Source of the DNA: Epinephelus fuscoguttatus
Lineage: Eukaryota; Chordata; Actinopteri; Perciformes; Serranidae
Length of the DNA: 64,000 nucleotides
Direction: 5' to 3'
NCBI RefSeq assembly: GCF_011397635.1
Contig: NC_064770.1
Location: 7,030,826 to 7,094,825 of the forward strand
The translations under genes were made by a program, and so were the position numbers. Of this stretch, positions 60,379 through 64,000 are shown piece after piece; the stretch's first letter is position 1, and the number at the start of each line of letters is the position of its first letter. The notes under the pieces were generated by a model, which saw only the letters and a program-made list of their open reading frames with translations, searched no databases and was not told where the DNA came from.

Positions 60379-61029
60379 TATGTGAAAGTTTTTGTTTGTA
60401 AAGCTCCACACAGCTTCACATTCAAAACTGTCTTAGTATAATGAGGCATCCACAGCTGGTCACTGTTGTGCAGTTTGGGGTTGAAGCACCTCGCTCAGGG
60501 GCATCAAATGCTGACAGAAATCAGACATAGTGACAGTCCCAAGCAGCCCGAGGATTTCAAGCTGTGACCTTCCAGTCTAATAGCGTCAACGCAAAGTTCC
60601 TCCCATGCACATCATTTATTTGAATTTGAATGAAATTATGGCCATTTCAATCACAGACTCTATCCAACAAGTTCAAGTCCAGCAAATTTTTGTGGTACTT
60701 CCAGCGCAGGAACCTTGATCTAGTTTGATTTGTTGTTAAATCAGTTAGTTGCTTAGTTACAGGGATTTTTTTGCTTGGACTGGCAATGGGGACGTGAGTA
60801 TAAGGCAGTCAAGGCAGCAAAAAGCAGATTGGGAGTTGTTGCAATGCAAATACCATGATATATCAAAGTGGTATCCGCAGCAGCCCCAGGGTTTTCAACT
60901 TAAAATGGGGTCAACAGTGTTTTCAAAGGTCTCTGTTTTAGGGGTTGAAAAACACTGAAGTGTGTTAGTGTTAGTAGATTTGTTTGGCCAGCATGGGCAA
61001 CACAACAAGCTGTAAACACAACATGGACA

Positions 61030-61592
61030 TATGAAGACACACCAAACAGACTTCAAAAAACTAGATGCAACAAAAGCAGACTGTTGCGTTGCTTGACATC
61101 GCCTGTGTCTCAGCCAGAAAGTTGCACATGAACACATTGCAAAGACTGCAGCCGACAGCCAACCAGCACATATGTTCTGCGCCCTCGTGAGAGGCAATAA
61201 CTCTCCACACCAGCAGACGGCTGTCGTCAGAGGGCCATCTTGACACTAGTTAGCCAGTTAGCACATTACAGTAACAACACAATCCAGTGTTGAAAGAACA
61301 ACAAGTAACAAGTTTATTTTGGTCTCACTCCCTCTCGACTTATTGTTTAGCTGTTTACTTTGCTCACTTCTGTTCCTCTTCTTGTGCGCTGAGCTGAACT
61401 GCCAATCAGGGTGATTTTATTTGCCAACAGACTCTGTGTTACCGCCGCTGATTCAACATACTGAAGTGGCCAAAAAAAGAAAGCAGAGAGGGGTTGATGA
61501 GGGACAACAGTGTGGCACATTGCTCACGGACAGCCAAACATTCAAACATTGGTTGACGGCCAACTGTAGGCTTGGTGCATCAGGGCCTTTAC
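61030..61592. mobile_element. TIR element, copy 2 (partner 57491-58091)
   Basis: Left end GAAGACACACCAAACAGAC and right end CTTGGTGCATCAGGGCCTTT correspond to the ends of copy 1. Same orientation and same order of interior blocks, with diverged spacing. Confidence 0.75.
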
Positions 61593-62147
61593 TTGACAAA
61601 GATAAAATGGAAGATTTGTCAGCAAACAGTTGCCTATTCACACACACAGCAGACACAGAGCAACATGTCATTTATTTGAAGTTATGTTTCTGGCCAAATG
61701 GCAGGTAAAATTCCAATATTCACTGTCACACTTTCAGCTCTTGTTTGATATCCTTCAGGCCCTGAGGGACACATCTGTCTCTTTAGCTGCTAAATGCTCC
61801 ACAATGTTCACCAGACAGTCTTTAAGTGCGTCTGTCTGCTTTGTGCTGCTGAGCAGGTAGTGTACAGTGGCTTTATCCGAGATTTCACTGAAAACATCTG
61901 GCTGCTGTAGCTGCAAATGATCTAAATAAGAGTGGTGAGTACATCAGCAGGGTACAGCTGTGAGCTGCACAACCAAAACAATGAGCTGAAAGATGCTAAA
62001 ATGCAAGGCAGAGCTGCAGAGTTGGTGATAATTTTCTGTGGGTTTACACTTGGAGCAACACCTTTATATTACATACATCCCACTTATCCAGTATGAATCT
62101 GTTGATTCAAGCAACTTCAAAGTACGAAATGGTTTATCACAAATACA

Positions 62148-63082
62148 TAGGCTGACCAAACGTCGTCTTTTGCCCGGACATGTCCACTTTTCACATCCTG
62201 TCCAGGGCATCCGGGGGGTGTTTATAAATTGATGATAATGTCCAGTTTTCCTTCCTTTCCTGCATATATCTGTCCGAACCCGACAGTCATTCTGTTTTGT
62301 TATGTCCAAAACCGAATCGAGTCCGACATTATTTAATTACTAAAGCACTGAGTTTGTGTCACACAGTTGTTATGGTTACAGGCTATTTAACAGGCCGGCC
62401 GTGCGTCGTGGGTGCTCTGCGGAGAGGGAGACCTCCGTGTTTGAGATGGGAGCAGGCAGCGGGAGGTCCGAGGCTTCCAGTGAGGGGAGAGGGAGATATA
62501 AAACAAAATAAGATAAAATAGGAAAAACCTGTCTCCCTCTTTTATTTTATTTTCAGCATTTAATCAAGGAGGAGGGGGGCGGCGGAAGGTCCGAGGCTCC
62601 CAGTGAGGGGAGAGGTAGAAACAAACAGCCATTGTGTGTGTGTGTTATGTTCAGGTGTTGTCACGTAAATAACAGTGCCCAAGCAATAAACAGGACAGAC
62701 AATAGGATTTTATTTTTTACACTACATTTTCACTGAAAGCTGACCGAATCTGACCCGAGCCCGAATACAATTTATAGCTACATTTTTGACCAAACCCGGC
62801 CCGACCTGTCGGGTAGGCCTACCGTCGGGACCCGTTGAGGTCGGATCAGGTAACCACACTCTAGTGTGTGTATGTGTGTCCCCTATCTATAAGGGCCTAT
62901 CTGAATTTCTGTCTTTGAGAGATATTATTTTATAATATAACTGAATTTTCTATCCATACATATAAACTAAATATATTAAAATTATAAGGCATCTTTGAGT
63001 AAACTGCGAGTATCATTTAAGTAGGCTATATCGTGGCCGGCCGAGTGTCCTCTTTTTTGGAAATCAAAATATGGTCACCCTA
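62148..63082. mobile_element. 935-bp hAT-like element with 8-bp target duplication
   Basis: TAGGCTGACCA at the left matches the complement of TGGTCACCCTA at the right. CAAATACA flanks both sides (62140-62147 and 63083-63090); 8 bp is the hAT duplication length. Inside are two CG-rich repeats sharing AGGTCCGAGGCTTCCAGTGA (62465 and 62587) and a GGGTCGGG-type repeat (about 62262-62860). No transposase. Confidence 0.75.
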
Positions 63083-63090
63083 CAAATACA

Positions 63091-64000
63091 GGACAAACAA
63101 TGTCAACAAATAACAGGATCAGAAACTGTCAGATGATCATGCAGCCAACCCAGAATATCTACTATCTTACCAACAAAACATCCACTGTTGTATGTGTTAA
63201 TTGGTCTGTTCTTTCTGACCTGTGTGGTTCCAGAGGTGAAACACAAACAGCTATGCAGGAACTGTTCAGTTCCAGAGCCTCCTCGTTCCTCAAAGCATTT
63301 TTTAAACTTAGTAGAAAGGCGGTTACCAGTGTCTGTGTTTGCAAACCTGTTTGCTTTTTCTGTTTTCCAACTCTTATGTTATTTCAGAACCTCTCACTCC
63401 CTCCTGCCCTCCACTAAGCCCTTTCCCTCACCTGGCCTGTATTACCTAATCACCCAACTGCTTCACATTCCCTCTGATTAAATCCAGCCCATGTACTGTA
63501 TATGGATCTGTTCCTCTACCCAGTGTTAACATTGTGTTGTGCACTGTGTTAAGCTTTTTTAAACTTTTTTCTAACCTTTTTAGACTTAGTCTGTTTTTTG
63601 GGTTCTTTGTTGTTCTGTGTCAGTGAGCGTAACGGTACAGCAACACAGTTTGCTTAAACTGCTCCTCTGACAGTATCAAACATCAGTTTCAGCAAAGGTA
63701 ATAATCTAATCTTAAGAATCTTAAGAACAGTTACTGAGGCTGTTTGGTTAAACTGTTTTTTTTTTTTTACAGCGTTACTGTATCAGTCAGGTCAGTGTGA
63801 CCATTTTTCTGTGTGTGGGGCTGAAATAGATAAATGTTACCATAATTCTGTGAGTCTTAGTAAGGACAGTTAGCCAGTCTTTAAAGGCTGTATTTAAACT
63901 GCCAGCTCAAATTTAAAGCCAATTTTTTGTTTGACATCGTGCCTCTTCTTTTTGTTTTCAGGCTCATGTACCAAAACTGTGAATAAGGTTAGTGTTTACT
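63091..64000. other. no gene recognised
   Basis: No exon-like segment with good splice sites or familiar residues is visible up to the right edge. A TTTGTTTTCAG acceptor-like word at 63951 is followed by a short frame that stops. Confidence 0.45.

Noticed and set aside
1..64000. CRISPR arrays, bacterial operons or defence systems
   Set aside because: Spliced eukaryotic genes, intronic microRNA and fish transposons show this is vertebrate DNA; no array of spaced identical repeats is present.

Overview
This window looks like ordinary nuclear DNA from a teleost fish, probably percomorph-like. It has long introns with canonical GT-AG sites, many CA/TG and GA microsatellites, and many short inverted-repeat DNA transposon remnants, tRNA-derived SINE pieces and a Tc1-type transposon typical of fish. 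Coding sequence is sparse. I find two protein genes, one intronic microRNA and one tRNA gene.

Left part (1-8.4 kb): the first two coding exons of a PRA1-family gene, best matching praf2, lie on the minus strand (exon 1 at 6420-6598, exon 2 at 894-1111). The last exon lies beyond the left edge. The intron holds a 1.55 kb transposon with perfect 20-bp terminal inverted repeats (TIRs). The praf2 start region and the copz2 start region are head to head, about 1.8 kb apart, with a LINE fragment between them.

Middle (8.4-34.8 kb): a complete copz2 gene (coatomer subunit zeta-2) on the plus strand. Nine canonical coding exons give a 178-residue protein. Intron 1 carries a mir-148/152 hairpin, matching the known vertebrate arrangement of mir-152 in COPZ2. 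Two further exon-like segments stand out. One is a 33-nt in-frame microexon at 30001-30033. The other is an in-frame alternative terminal exon at 24657-24746 that would swap the last 28 residues for 29 different ones. Intron 4 also contains a 93-bp fragment identical, as far as I can recall, to the 5' end of 18S rRNA, inside a 158-bp segment flanked by a 10-bp direct repeat.

Right part (34.8-64 kb): a CCAAT-rich, CRE-bearing stretch, then a single intact tRNA-Lys(CTT), then about 28 kb with no recognisable host gene. This last stretch is a patchwork of transposons, several nested, including an IS630/Tc1-type element whose transposase has lost its first catalytic aspartate. I see no operon, CRISPR array or defence system. 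The most interesting items are the possible copz2 splice variants and the 18S rDNA insertion.
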